A DNA stretch of 64,000 nt from Parasponia andersonii (Eukaryota; Streptophyta; Magnoliopsida; Rosales; Cannabaceae): assembly GCA_002914805.1 (NCBI GenBank), contig JXTB01000124.1, positions 650,402 to 714,401 of the forward strand, in the 5' to 3' direction. Position numbers and translations under genes: made by a program. Under the pieces are notes generated by a model that was given only the letters and a program-made list of their open reading frames with translations, had not been told where the DNA came from and did no database searches. Positions 36,845 through 49,900 of the stretch are shown here, one piece after another. Position 1 is the stretch's first letter. Each line of letters begins with the position of its first letter.

Positions 36845-37145
36845 GGTCATGCGAAATGCTAAGACAATTAACAAGATGATCCAACTAAAGTAGGATCATG
36901 CGAGATGCTAAAGGCTATTGACAATGTGACCTAGTTAGAGTAGGATCATACGATATGCCATCAAGGACAATTGGCAAGATGACCTAGCCAAAAGCAAGAT
37001 CATGTGAAACACCAAAAGCTATCGATAAGATGACCTGACTTGAAGAAGGATCATGCGAGATACTAAAGCTATCAACAAGATGACCTGACTAAAACAACAT
37101 CATGCAAGATGCCAAATCTTAAAGCTATCGATAAGATGATCTGTT
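36845..37145 (+). repeat. About 54-bp tandem repeat within the gypsy element
   Basis: Roughly five diverged copies of a unit built from AAGATGACCTGACTAAAG, GGATCATGCGAGATGC and AAAGCTATCGA phrases. The array lies in the 3' part of the internal region of the degenerate LTR element. Confidence 0.8.
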
Positions 37146-38056
37146 TCAAAATAACATCAATGATATTATACTCATAGTTTATCTTTACACAAACATTTCT
37201 AACTTAAAAAAAAAAGTAAATGTGGATTGTATCTTATTAATTATTATGGAAACTCCCTCATAAGATATTATATCTTGCTATATAGCTAATTTATTAATTA
37301 TAATCTATAACAATAAAAATTGAGGACTAATTGAAACTCTTATCAATTTATATTTTTCTTATTCTTATTCCTAAAGATTATTTTTATTTTCTATTATATC
37401 TAAATATGAGAGTTTGTTCTTTATATTGAACTAATCTCTTAATTTTGTAAGAAAATTTCTTCCTTATAATATATTTGTATGATATAATAATAACAATTTG
37501 GAAGTAATAAACTTTCTTCCGAAGAGTCATTCTTAATAGCATCATAAGCCTCTATAAGGAACTAATGTTGGCAAGCATATTGAAGATAATGATTAAAGCT
37601 TCACAAAAATTAATCTCAACAATACTCAAGTTTATATCTAAAGTATTGCTCACATGCAATAGACTCTTTTTCCTTTATAGATATTTTTCCCACTGAGTTT
37701 TACTCTAAATAAGATTTTAATGGGGCATTGTTTGGGCTGGATCAATTCAATAGAAACATTTCAACATGATTATTTGGACCCTAACTAGAGCAAGCGATTT
37801 ATTATCCCGAGCTTGCACATAATTTCTACAAATCTTGAATTAAAAGAATATTGGATTATCTTACAGGTGGGTGCCAACCTAGTTGGGATATACCTATAAG
37901 GCAATGATACTTCATCTTCTCCTAGAAATTTATCTATAAGATGAAATTCTCTCTCCATACATGCGGTGCTTCTGAGACAAGTTCGAAGACCATATTGTCA
38001 AAAACGTCAGTGAGCTATAGCGAATAGTTACATTCATTATAGCTTAGGAGACTTAA

Positions 38057-39438
38057 TGTTTTAGAACGTGACAAAATTTTTATAATTAGTCACTAACTAA
38101 AATAGTAAATCATAAATAATATAATAATTGTGCAATATGGGATCAATTGAGAAAATGCAGTGTGTTAAAATTGCATTGAATAAGAGAAGACTATGACATC
38201 CTAAGACAAGTGTTAATTTATTATTAAAAATTTGGCAAAATCATATCACATCATTAAAGAGCTTATGTCACATCACTATGACATCTCATGTCACAACACT
38301 ACAAAGCCACATGTCTTGCCTTCGTTGGACCTCTTTCTCTTAGCTAGGTGTCAAATTCTTCAAATCTTTATCTTAGAAGATGACACCTATTGACTAATGT
38401 GTCAATCATCTACGAGCTCTAAAGCTCATTCTTACCCATTCCACCATTGGGTATATATCTATATATAGGTTCTTTCTTGTAATCGAAAAGAACAACTGGT
38501 TTTACTTAATCTTCTCTTTTTTCCTTTATGGTTCTCTCTCTCTTTATATTTATCTATATGAATTAAATAATTAATTACTTTTTGTTCTATTATTTTACAA
38601 GCCAAGAGCAACCTTTATCTCTTAAAACTCTACCTAAAGCCACCAAAAGTTCATAACAAATTAATTACATCCTTTCCTTTTTCACTTTCTCGGTTCTAAT
38701 ACCAATCAACATTATTATATTCCAACTTTCATTTTACTATTTTTGTTTCATCAAACTTGTAAATATATATATATGGATATATTTATATGAATATATATGC
38801 ATATATACATACTAATATACATATAAGTTATAGCTATATACTTACATACTATTATTATTATATTATTTATGCGGGTTTTGGGAACGCTGAGCTACTCACC
38901 AAATTATTTTCTATTACTCCAAATATTTACAGAGTACTAACTATACATATTGTGCTAATAATTTACATTCCGCATTTTAAATTCTTGCAGATCCGTGACT
39001 CTGAGTTGTTTAGTGAGTGGAACTGTAGCATATACGACCCTTGTTTGCAACCTTCATGTTAAATTCCGTATTTTATATTCATGTTATTTATTTTTAGTAT
39101 TATTTATTTATATTTCTGATTGAATAGTTGGAATCACTTGTGTCATAAAAACTAACTATCTTTTTATTTGTTTCTGACCATATAGCTAGTAGTACATACG
39201 TCAAAAATACTGATTATCTTACACATAGTGATGGTCGTTAAAAAAACCCATGCCCGTTTATTTACAGGTTGAACTATCAAAGATATAATAATTTTCTGAC
39301 ACGTAAAATTGTATTATTATAATTTTTTACATTATTTTCTCTATTTCTACCACTATCTTATTTATCATTAATTAAGTGTTCTCATGCCTAATTAATTTTC
39401 TCTAATCAAATTATAAAAAAAAAAAGTACTCTGGAACA
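38057..39438 (+). repeat. 3' LTR of the degenerate gypsy element
   Basis: Right direct repeat matching 32316-33712, beginning near TGTTTTAGAACGTGACAAAA and ending near CTCTGGAACA. Confidence 0.78.
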
Positions 39439-39533
39439 AGCACTAAGTATTACAAGTACTCCTTAGTATTGCTCTTTCAATTTTCTTTTTCATTTATTTT
39501 TAAATTTTTTTTTTGTTTTGCTTTCTTCGTTAA

Positions 39534-39565
<32 letters not shown>

Positions 39566-39793
39566 GGCACCAATCCAGTAGGTATTTTTTTTTAACCTAT
39601 ATATAGGTATCAATTTGTCCAATGAAAATTTAGCATGCATATTTTTTATTGTAAAAAGTAAGAGAGAGAAAGAGCATTAATGATACACGTTTTTTCATGC
39701 ACTTCGTTATAGCCATTGGATCACCATCTAATAATGATCCAATTGCTAAAAAAAAATACTTACCTATAGGTAAAAGAAAAAAATACCTATTGN

Positions 39794-39837
<44 letters not shown>

Positions 39838-41408
39838 AACATACCGTCTCCACTGAAAAAAAAAATCCTGATTCTACTACCAAAGTCAATAATTCAAGGG
39901 AATACAATATACTTTATCATTTTAGCATACTAATTTCAATTTTCCCCCATTCTTTAACCTCGTATTAATCAAATGATTAAATTATTAAAAAAATGGATGT
40001 AGTCCATATATAAACGTGACAAGTTCAGGAAGAAGCATGTAATCCCTATCCAGTCTTATCACGCATTAAGAACAACAACATTATTTACCACGCAGAAGCA
40101 CAACAAATTGTTTATATTGGAGAAAAAAAAAATGCTATATGAGGACTAAACTAGCACAATGCACCGCAACAATGAGTCAGCGAGTCAAATCAACATACAT
40201 GTAAATAATGTTGCTTTTGGACGAAAGGATCAAAGATGCAATAGTATAACAACGTTGGGGACTAATTTAGCAAGAATATCAAAATGTAGACCAATATGCA
40301 AAATGAGGATAGCTAGCTATGCCATCTTTTTCAGTCTCATGTTTTATTACTTAATACATAAATTTCATTATATTTTTTTAATATTATCACACGACCCATT
40401 TAAATTGGGCAATTCGTACTTCATAATATGCTATGCAAAATCTATTTCTTAATCATGTCATGTCATGCTTAAAGTAAAAAATCACTCATTTGGTATAATC
40501 CATTAGCCTATGTTATAATATTCCCTATCGTGCTTTTGTGCCTTGTAGTGGCAGCTCACTTGCGAGTCCATTTAAGAACAAACTTGGCCAATTAATTTAG
40601 ATAACTTTTTAATTTTAATGTCATCCTATGAATTCAATCTCCAAATTATTAGATGTAACCACAGAAAAGAAATTATAAAATAATTATAAATTTCTTGTAT
40701 TTAGAGTTGAGTTCGGGTGAAGGGAAAAAAACTTTTTTAAAAAATAAAATACTAACAAATAGCAAAAATAATTGAGAATTATATAAAATTCATATGTATA
40801 ACGTGCTAATATATCATGGTTACTTGCTAATATATCTTATTGTCTTAATAAATTGTTTGGTGCGTTGTTTTTATCTCATCATGTTTAACTTATTATGAAC
40901 TTAGTATAAACCCATTTAATTGAACTGTGTTAAGCACGATTTATACGTGTCGAGTCATACTACGACGCTAATAGGTTGAACGACCTTCTTCACAATTGAG
41001 AGTATAAAAAGAGTGCAACTCATGATTTTTTATTTTTAGAATCATGTTTCTATATTTAAGAAAGATAAAATTACATAATTTTTTGCTTTAAAAATTATTC
41101 CTTATTATTTCTTCTTGTTTATTGAGTGAAATTTTTTTTTTGGAGACGAAATGAGTTAGCTAAAATTATAAAAATATTTACTACCTAAAAGTTCGACCCC
41201 AAGAGTCACATCTGACTACTCTAATACCCAAAAAAAAAAAAAAAGTATTAGAGCATAATCAGTAGGAGAAAAATAGACAATAATATTAATTAATCTGTTT
41301 TGACAAAAAAAAAAAAAAGAAATAAGTTAAAAACACGCATGATTAATCACCGCTAACTAATTAGAGTTAACGCAAAGTTTGGCACCACGTTATGCCACCA
41401 TTGTTTCA
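39439..41408. other. AT-rich intergenic region with two (AT)n tracts and one ambiguous base
   Basis: TA dinucleotide runs lie at about 39539-39565 and 39794-39836; the single N at 39793 adjoins the second and probably reflects a sequencing difficulty there. The space between carries short inverted CCTATA/TATAGG words. Open frames here are short and low-complexity. The right end leads into the promoter of the E2 gene. Confidence 0.55.
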
Positions 41409-41409
41409 A

Positions 41410-41609
41410 CACGTGCTCGAGACATGACTACATCGACATTCACATGTCACCATTCCTCTCTCATCATCATCTTCCTCTATTTAAAATCCTCTTCTTTTCA
41501 GTTTCTTTCTTTCCCATTTCTTTTTTCTGTTTGGTTCTTGCGAATCTCCAACCACGAGCCCCTCGACCCATTCACAAGTTGTCCCAGAAAATTCAGTTTC
41601 TTCTATAAG
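41410..41609 (+). promoter_or_regulatory. Promoter and 5' UTR exon of the E2 gene
   Basis: A G-box core CACGTG is at 41410-41415, followed by a TATA-like CTATTTAAAA near 41477-41486. A pyrimidine-rich leader runs to a splice donor AAG/GTACCT at 41609/41610. The acceptor TTTGGCAG ends at 42669, leaving a leader intron of about 1,060 bases. A long leader intron is common in plant ubiquitin-system genes and often raises expression. Transcript start is inferred, not seen. Confidence 0.6.
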
Positions 41610-42696
41610 GTACCTACTTTTTCTTTTCCAATTTTCTATTTTTTTCTTGTTCTTTATAGCTTAAAAACAGGACTAGAATCTACTTTTTTATTCGTCTTCT
41701 CGTGTTTTGATTTTTGTTTGGTGGGTGGGATTTAGATCTTAACGAGATTGCGTTATTTTACATGCAATGCTACACTTTGTCACAATTAGTGAACTGGGTG
41801 CTAATATTTTGTATCGGGTTTCTATTTGTTTGACTAAATATGTTGATAATGTTTTTCATTTGGTTGCTTTACAATAAACAAATGTTGTAGAGACAAATAA
41901 TGAAATTTGCGATTTCACTGTATCTGGGTTTTAACTGTTTGTTCTAAACAGGCATAAATCCTCTAAACTTTACTTATTTATCTTCAGTGGAAAGGAAATA
42001 ATGGGGAGGCTGAAATGTGCATAAAAATCTATGCATTTATCTAATGGTCACACTTTGATGGAAATACTTACCATTGTTTGTCATGAATGATGAAAGATTG
42101 TCCATTGTGTATACGCCTTTTATTTTCAAATGTAATCTTTATTTTACATTGTCTTTGGGCAAATTTTTATGTGCTCACATGATTTAGTTCTGATTTCGAC
42201 ATTAGCATTTCGGAAACATGTAGGTTGAACATTAGAGTGGTTTTCCAATACAGTGAGAGAAGTTTTTCTGGCCTGCAATCATTCCTAGTATATTGTCTGT
42301 TCTAACATGTCATGCACCCGCTGCATAAACAGCTTTAAGGCCTTGTGGTTTTCAGCATTTCACTCACTTTTTCAAAGAGAGTTGGTATGTGTTTGTTTGT
42401 ACTTTGGACAGTTAGGATATGGCTTGGTGTCCAACCATGAGTTACTAGTCTGTGATTCATCTTGGTACTAGTTCGGAAATTAAATAAGTAAAATTTTTGT
42501 TTATTTCACCATCTAGCTTCACATTTGATACTTGTCCTCCCATTGAACCCTTATACACACATAACACCAATAAGCAGAGAAAATTGGCACGCATCATTCG
42601 TAGTAAATTGATTTCTTTCGTGATTACTACAAGGAAAAAGAAAATGATTTTGTAAACTGATTTTGGCAGGTCTGGTTTAATTTTATTCGACTCAAA

Positions 42697-45534
42697 ATGT
42701 CTTCTCCAAGTAAAAGGAGAGAGATGGATGTCATGAAGTTGTAAGTTGCTCATTGCTATTGCCTTTAATTATTAAGTCAGGGACCCACATCGTTGTTTTT
42801 TAATGCAAATTTGTCAGTGTTTCACTCTTGAATGGTGAGTCAACTTTTGTAAATTGATGGCTATATCTCTAAGGTATTCTGGGTTTAACTGAGCACCTGA
42901 GTGGTGCGAAAGGGAATGTCTGATATTTAGGGACTGCAGATTTTTTGAAATGACATGCCAAGGCAAGTGTCTCAACGCTTGTGAAGTAGAGTCTACAATG
43001 GTTTCTGTGTTAACGCTTTCTAGTTGTGCCAACTTGGCCCTGTATCATGAGCTTCTAGGAGGATTAGATAATCTCATCCTTTTATAAATATCTTTTGGCA
43101 GTTATTCGAATGATCATGTTCTTTACAGGACACCATTGTTCTTGCACTTTTCTTTTCTGGTCTATGTTTTGCAACATAGGTTATCTAGATCACTTTATTC
43201 AAAACATTATTTAATTCTTTTGTATGGATTGTGTAGCTTCTAATAGTACCTTTGTTTCAACAAAGTTGCTCCCTTCCCTTCCAGTCCACTATAAGTTTCT
43301 GGCAGATCATTTTGTGCTTATGTTAGCCTAGCGGCAACTGCAGTCTCACTTGTCAAAGCTTATGGTTAATGGCTTTTAATGTTTCATTTATGGCATTTAT
43401 TTTAATGCTATTCAGGATGATGAGCGATTACGCTGTGGAGACAATAAATGATGGCCTCAATGAGTTCAATGTGGAATTCCATGGTCCAAAAGACAGTAAT
43501 GCTTTTGTTCTCTTTCTTCTACGTCCTTATAATGTAGACTTCCATAGCTTCATTATATTTGTGCGTCACTATTACAACTTTAAATTATGAATAGATGTAA
43601 AAGTTACTAGATATTTCATGTGAAGCAGAATATGGACGGAATTTATATCTTTCCGAGGATCATTTAAACATGTGAAAAGCTTTCTTTTGTTCTATACTTC
43701 AATATTTTGAGAAGTTTGCAGAGTTGAAGCAGTTCAATAATCCATATTTCACTTGTTTTGAGTACGTTTTTACACAATAATGCTTTAGTTTAATATTTGG
43801 ATGTAGTTCCCTGGAAGTTCTATCTTTGTGAGGATTATTCAAATATATGAATAGCTTTTCTTTTGGTCTACAATCTAATATTTTAATTTTGGAGGGTGGA
43901 AACAGTCAACTATCCACTATTTTCTCTTGTTTTGTCTGCATTTTCTCACAGTAGTGCTCGTGCAACCTCATTTTCTTTTAAAAAATTGGTCAGCACTTTC
44001 TGCTTTAGTTTATTGATCTATATATCTTATATGTTTATGGTGGTTGCAGGCCTTTATGAAGGTGGGTTCTGGAAGATACGTGTTGAGCTTCCTGATGCTT
44101 ATCCTTACAGATCTCCTTCTATCGGGTTTGTGAACAAGATTTTCCACCCAAATGTGGATGAGCTGTAAGCATCCAACTTATTTTGTACTATGTCCGGTTG
44201 ACATTTTCAATCTGGGAACTTTTAATTGCTAGAAAAATATTTCTGTGATGCTTATCCAAGTGTCCTTTGAATGCTACCAATTCCTTGAAGCATGTAGTAA
44301 TAACAATTGAATTACTTCTTCATCGCTTGTAGCAACTAGCAGGAAATTGGTTAAGTGTTTTATTGTTTTGGATCTTTTATCGATATAACTGACTGGTGCC
44401 TACCAATAATTGCAGATCCGGTTCTGTCTGCTTAGATGTAATTAACCAATCATGGAGTCCAATGTTCGGTATTTCTCATCCCACCTTAGTGACCGTTTTT
44501 ACTACCTTTTGTTTTTAGATTATGGAGACACAAAAGCAATGTTGTGTTATTATTCTCCCATTCACAACTTCGTGAAAATTTTCCTTCCTATTATTTTCTT
44601 TCTACCATTTGCCACTTCTTTTGGATTCATATAGAAGTTTTTGGTTTCTGCTACTACAGATCTTCTAAATGTTTTCGAAGTTTTCCTTCCACAACTTTTG
44701 CTTTATCCTAATCCTTCAGACCCACTCAATGGTGATGCTGCATCATTGATGATGAAGGATCGGAAGCTATATGATCAGAAAGTGAAAGGTGAAAATTTTG
44801 TTTATGATTAGCCCATCCTTTGTTATATAGACGCTGAGCACATGGAAAGAATGTGTCTAATTTATATTTCGAAGTCTTGAACCTGACCTTAACAGTGAAA
44901 TTGATGCTTGGGAGATGGATTTTGTGTGTGAGGGTGGCATAGTGCGAAAAAAATCTAATGATGAGATGATTCATGAATCTGATTTTTCCTGTTCCCTTGG
45001 ACTGTTCTATTGAGATTGTAACATCATCTCATAATGATAATCATTGGATGTAAGTACTCTACCTAAGAACTCATCTATCGCTATCTCTGACAATAACTCT
45101 TGTCTGACTGTGTTAGCTAATCCAAGGCCATGATAACATAACTCCTTGATTGTTGTCCTAGAGGAACTAGACCATCATTAGTTGTTGCAATCATTTGTCA
45201 CAGCAAATACCAGCTACTTTTAGCTTTAGGATGTTGTTTTCTTTCTTCTTTGGATTGTATTCTATCAGTTTATAATTAAACTAATGAAAATCAGAAGAAC
45301 TCTTCATCCTCACATAACTTCTATACCGTTTTAGAAATGTTGTGGAGAAGAGAGAACATATTTATCTACTCATTATTTCTGAATCCAGAGTACTGCGAGA
45401 AATATGCGAAAAAGGAGCATATTACCAACTTGACACCTGAAGAGGAGGAGAGTGGTGAGGAGCACACTACTGACGAAGAAAGTGATCCAAGTGATGGTGA
45501 TGATGATGATATTGCTGGGCATGCGGACCCTTGA
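42697..45534 (+). CDS. UBC5: UBE2H-type ubiquitin-conjugating enzyme E2 (plant UBC4/5/6 group), 6 coding exons
   Basis: Coding exons are 42697-42740, 43416-43495, 44050-44164, 44416-44468, 44660-44788 and 45389-45534. Every junction is GT..AG and in frame, giving 188 residues, the length of Arabidopsis UBC4/5/6. The protein opens [20 protein letters not shown]. It has the HPN motif (74-76, in KIFHPNVDE), the catalytic Cys85 ([11 protein letters not shown]), and [20 protein letters not shown]. An acidic tail follows ([15 protein letters not shown]). UBE2H and its yeast counterpart Ubc8 are the E2 enzymes of the CTLH/GID ligase, so work with the plant CTLH complex is a fair inference. All catalytic features are intact. 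A partial inverted copy lies at 2010-15430. Whether the closest relative is UBC4, 5 or 6 is not resolved. Confidence 0.95.
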
Positions 45535-46976
45535 TTTATAGAAGGGGCTAAATTATACCTGTTAAAGCCCCCATCTACAGCAGCAGCAGCGCAAATACAC
45601 ATTACATGTCCACCGTTTAATTGCAATGCTATTTGTAGACTAAATTTGATTTCTTTGTAAAATCAGTATTTCAGAGGCTAATGCCTTAATAGTTTGAGTC
45701 TTATAAAAGATGCAATGAAAAATATAAGGATAGAAATGAACTGCTGGATATTTGTCACTCTCCTTCATGTTCTATTGGATGTATGATTCTTTGCTTACCC
45801 TTGCAGTTTATTTTTCCTCCCCATTTGAACCCAACTGCCTTGGAAATTTAATTATCCTAAACAATAATTTTTTCTGAGTATCAGATTAAGAACAATTGAA
45901 CATGATAGTCTCCATGTTTTTTGCTACAGTGGAAGTGTTTTATGGTTAGACTTTCATATTGTAATGAAGAAACTACAAAGTGAAAAACTGGCTGAATCTG
46001 AAGAACTAATAATCTCGAGTAATTCTTCCTGAAGCTGAAGAGACTTTCTTGTGACATTTTGGGACTTTAAAGAGGTAGATTTAACTCTAAGACATTGTAC
46101 AGAAACCCCCCACAAAAAACAAAAATAAAATTTCACATCTAAATCAAACTAATTCATAAAATAACTAAAACGTGAGGGGTAATGATTGGTCTTTGAATCC
46201 TTAATCATGCAGAAGTTTACAGTCAGCTTTAATTAGTTGCATGTTGAAGTATACTTTTTAAAGCTAAAGTATACAGTTGGATTGGATTTGCTCTCTAATC
46301 CTTGAAAAGACAGGGTAGTCATTAGACTTTGGTACTATATTACAAGTCAATTAGTCTCTAAAGGGTGTTTAATATATCCTGCACATTAGTAAATCACCAA
46401 AGCTTCCCCTCTCTACATCTGGTTGAGCTGCAAAACTCTGTCGTAATAAGCTTAAGGGCTACATCCTCATATTCCAAATCCTTCCAATAAAATTCAAAGA
46501 AAATTCGGTCCGATTCAGCAGTTTAATAAACAGTCTGGTTCAATAAGTTCGTTCCATTCGTATTATGTGGCTTTTTGGCCCAATAATCTCAAAGGATCCA
46601 GCTTTCATGATTGTTAGTTCTTCCCAATTTACATATAATAACAATCTTAATGTTTTGTTTAATAGTTTTAGTCACAGAAGGAATAATATAATATGCTAGT
46701 AGAACCATCAAACCACTGTTGAAGTAAGCGATAAGACTAATTCAAACAGCCGGCTGCTGTAATTTTTGGCTCATTTCTGCAACTCCTTATTCACATTTCA
46801 CCCATTGAATAATACAATCTCCCGATGTTAGTATCGACCAATTGGCACTTTTCACAGCTTTGCACCCACTTACATCAAGATTTTTCTCCTTAGTTTCTTA
46901 ACAAAAAACAAAAAACAAAAAACCAAACTTCATAAAAAGAAAAGCTTGCACTGAATCTGAACTTGCCCATCAAAAA
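45535..46976. other. E2 3' UTR and receptor-kinase upstream region
   Basis: The first 250 bases are the probable E2 3' UTR; matching sequence is retained in the pseudogene copy (GAGGCTAATGCCTTAATAGT). The remainder is AT-rich with no coding signal. A CAAAAAACAAAAAACC-rich leader precedes the next start codon. Confidence 0.6.
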
Positions 46977-49900
46977 ATGGAAAGAAACTCGATCTGGGCA
47001 GTCCTCATTTCTATGATTCTCATCATTGAAGGATCAAATTCCGTAGAAGATGAAGTGAAGCGAGCTCTGGTTGAGTTCATGGACAAGCTTTCACCAGAGA
47101 ACAGTACGATAAGACTAAGCACCAACTGGGGATGGAACTTGAGTTCAGACCCTTGCAAAGACAATTGGGTCGGCGTTAGCTGCGACGATGGATTGACCAA
47201 AGTGAGGAGAATAGTTCTCGAAAAGCTCAACTTAACGGGGACTTTCGACGCTTCTTCGTTCTGCTCAGCGACCTCCATTATCGTCCTCAGTCTCCAGCTC
47301 AACAATCTCACCGGAGAACTCCCTACAGAGATCGGAAACTGTAAGTTTCTCACCCATTTATACTTAACCGGAAACCAATTCTCCGGCGACCTTCCCAACT
47401 CACTTTCCCGACTATGCAACCTCAAAAGGCTGCACATCTCGGAAAACAACTTCCATGGCGAGCTCCCTGACCTTCCTCGAATCTCGGGCTTGACATCTTT
47501 CGTAGCCGAAAACAACAAGCTCAGCGGGAAAATACCGGACTTCGACTTCTCGAATCTCGACCGGTTCAACCTCTCGAACAACAACTTCTCCGGCCAAATC
47601 CCTGACTTGAGAGGCAAATTCAAAGCAGAAAGCTTTCTGGGCAATCCTTACCTATGCGGGAAGCCATTGTCAAACCCCTGCCCACCTCCATCGGAAACAG
47701 AGCAATCCAGAAAATCATCGTCCTCATTCTCGGCCAAGCAGATTCTCGTCTACTCTGGCTACGTCATTCTGTGCTTGGTCGTTCTCGTCTTCATCGCCTT
47801 CAAAATCTTGACGCGCAAGAAACCCAGAAAGGAGAAACCAAAAACAGAGCCCGACGAGAAGAGAAACAGAGCATCAATGGTGGAGAAGAGTAGCACCATT
47901 AATTCGAGCGAGTTCAGGACCGGGAGGTCGGAGTACTCGCTGACGTCGATCGAGAGCCGGAGGATTCCGACTCTGGTGGTTCTTCAGGGGGGGAGTCCAG
48001 CGACAGTGAATATGACAAATGGGTTGTCGTTTGAGGAGCTGCTCAAGGCACCGGCGGAGCTTCTGGGGAGGGGGAAGAATGGGAGCCTGTACAAGGTGAT
48101 GGTGGAGAATGGGGTGTTCTTGGCGGTGAAGAGGATCAAGGATTGGGGGATTTCGTCCGAGGAGTTTGATTGGAGGATGAGGAGGTTGGAGCAGGTGAGG
48201 CACCAGAACGTGTTGCCTCCGGTTGCGTTCTACTGTTCCAGACAAGAGAAGCTCTTGGTTTATGAGTTTCAGCCCAACGGCAGTCTCTTCAAACTTCTCC
48301 ATGGTACGGCTACTTTTTTTTGCCCTTTTTGAAAAAGAAACAATTACGTGTCTATATTTTTGAATTATAACAAATTAAGTGAAAAAAAAAACATTTTTTT
48401 ATTTAAATCTCTGCAAATGTCTGCCTACAAATTTGGGGAAAAAAAAAATTCTCTCAAAATACAGAATCGGAATTTTTGATATTTAATATTAATAGCAAAC
48501 ACTTCACAATATAGACATTCCAAGAGATTTTAAAACGCGGCGTTATAGTTCTGTAAAGCCAAATAGTAGGTTAAAACCGTTGAAAGATAATATAATTCTT
48601 TTATAACAGCTCATCCTTTTATATGTTGTAGCTACTTTTCTCGTTTCTTTTTTTTTTTTTCTTTCAAAAGAAAAAAAAATACTTGCCTATATTTTTGAAT
48701 TATAACATGAATAATGAATTAACCGAAGGAAAAAAAAAAACAAATTTTCACATTTTTAACTCGTATAAAATTACCCCTTTATATTTTTAAATCTCTATTA
48801 AATTTATTAAAAAATAATTTAAAATAATCAGCATAAATCACACGGCATATTTAGAAATTTTAAAATGTGAACTATAACTTTTGTAAAGTCAAACGATAGG
48901 GTTCAAACGGTAGAAAGATAATAATTCTTCTGCAGTAGTATAAGATTTACTAATTGAAATAATGACTTTTAAAAAAAAAAAAAGAGAAACTTTGTGCATA
49001 ATTTTTACTTTAATTTTGTTTTGAATTTCAAGTTGATTGATAATTTTCTTTCATTATATTTATAAATATAATATTGATTTGTAATTGAATAATGTTAATC
49101 AATTTTCAACAATTAATATGTAAAATTTATTTGTTTCAAATATATATATATAGATATATAAAATTTATGACCAATACCAATATGTAAAGGAATAAAAACT
49201 ATGATTAGTGGAACTTTTATATGCTTTACAATTAATCATTTATTTGAATCGGAAATTATGGCATTACGGATTATATTTTCTCATATATAAGTATTTTACG
49301 CAATTTTTTGTACGGATTTTCCACATGTGTGTGTGTATATATATATCACCATTTTGTGTGGATTGTGAAATGGTTGATATAATTATTTTCTGTTTTGAAA
49401 GAAAGTAAAATATTAAGGCTTATTAACGAAATTAGTAAGTTAAAATAATGGTTTCCTGTCCTTTCTTTGTTTATTTTAAATAAGAAGTATATAAATGTAT
49501 AGATTTTAATTTTAAGATGTCCCTTGATAAATTTAACCACATGATCTTGTCGTAAAAGAGGAAAAAACAAAAGGTACATCACAACCTAAATAACAAATTG
49601 TTACATTATTACATGAGAATTGCTAACTACAGACGTATCAAATGTGGCAGTATATACCCAACCGGCCAATTTTTGTATTTAGTTCCCAGCTGAACAGAAA
49701 CAAAAACTAGATACTAGCTTGACACATGAAATATCAAGCTTAATCTTTTTTACACATATGAATTTCAGTTTTATTTTTGTCACAGGATCTCAAAGTGATG
49801 GTCAAGTATTTGACTGGGGAAGTAGACTAAGAGTGGCCACTAGTATTTCAGAGGCAATGGCCTTCATGCATGAGGAGCTTCATGAAGATGGAGTTGCTCA

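Larger units (their letters stand above)
32316..39438 (+). mobile_element. Degenerate Ty3/gypsy-type LTR retrotransposon with a nested solo LTR
   Basis: Direct repeats at about 32316-33712 and 38057-39438 match end to end at roughly 85% by eye. Shared landmarks are GTGACAAAATTTTTATAATT, CTCATGTCACAACACTACAA and ATATATAGGTTCTTTCTTGT. The interior carries plus-strand gag remnants near 34222-34410 (YPFFKKFDRKKGNAKEYVIG, ENDHELKLRKF-like wording) and near 35780-36440 (FHKKVGYASFDCYIVRKTYH). I find no convincing pol, so it is either very decayed or a large non-autonomous derivative. Boundaries are uncertain by several bases and I see no matching target duplication. LTR divergence suggests it is older than the Tat element. 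Confidence 0.8.

Noticed and set aside
39630-39933. Open frames with runs of IYIYIY
   Set aside because: They are produced by the (AT)n tract around the ambiguous base at 39793.
46970-47644. Minus-strand frame of 224 codons opposite the receptor-kinase LRR region
   Set aside because: It is the mirror of leucine-rich-repeat codons; the plus-strand protein is clearly the real one.
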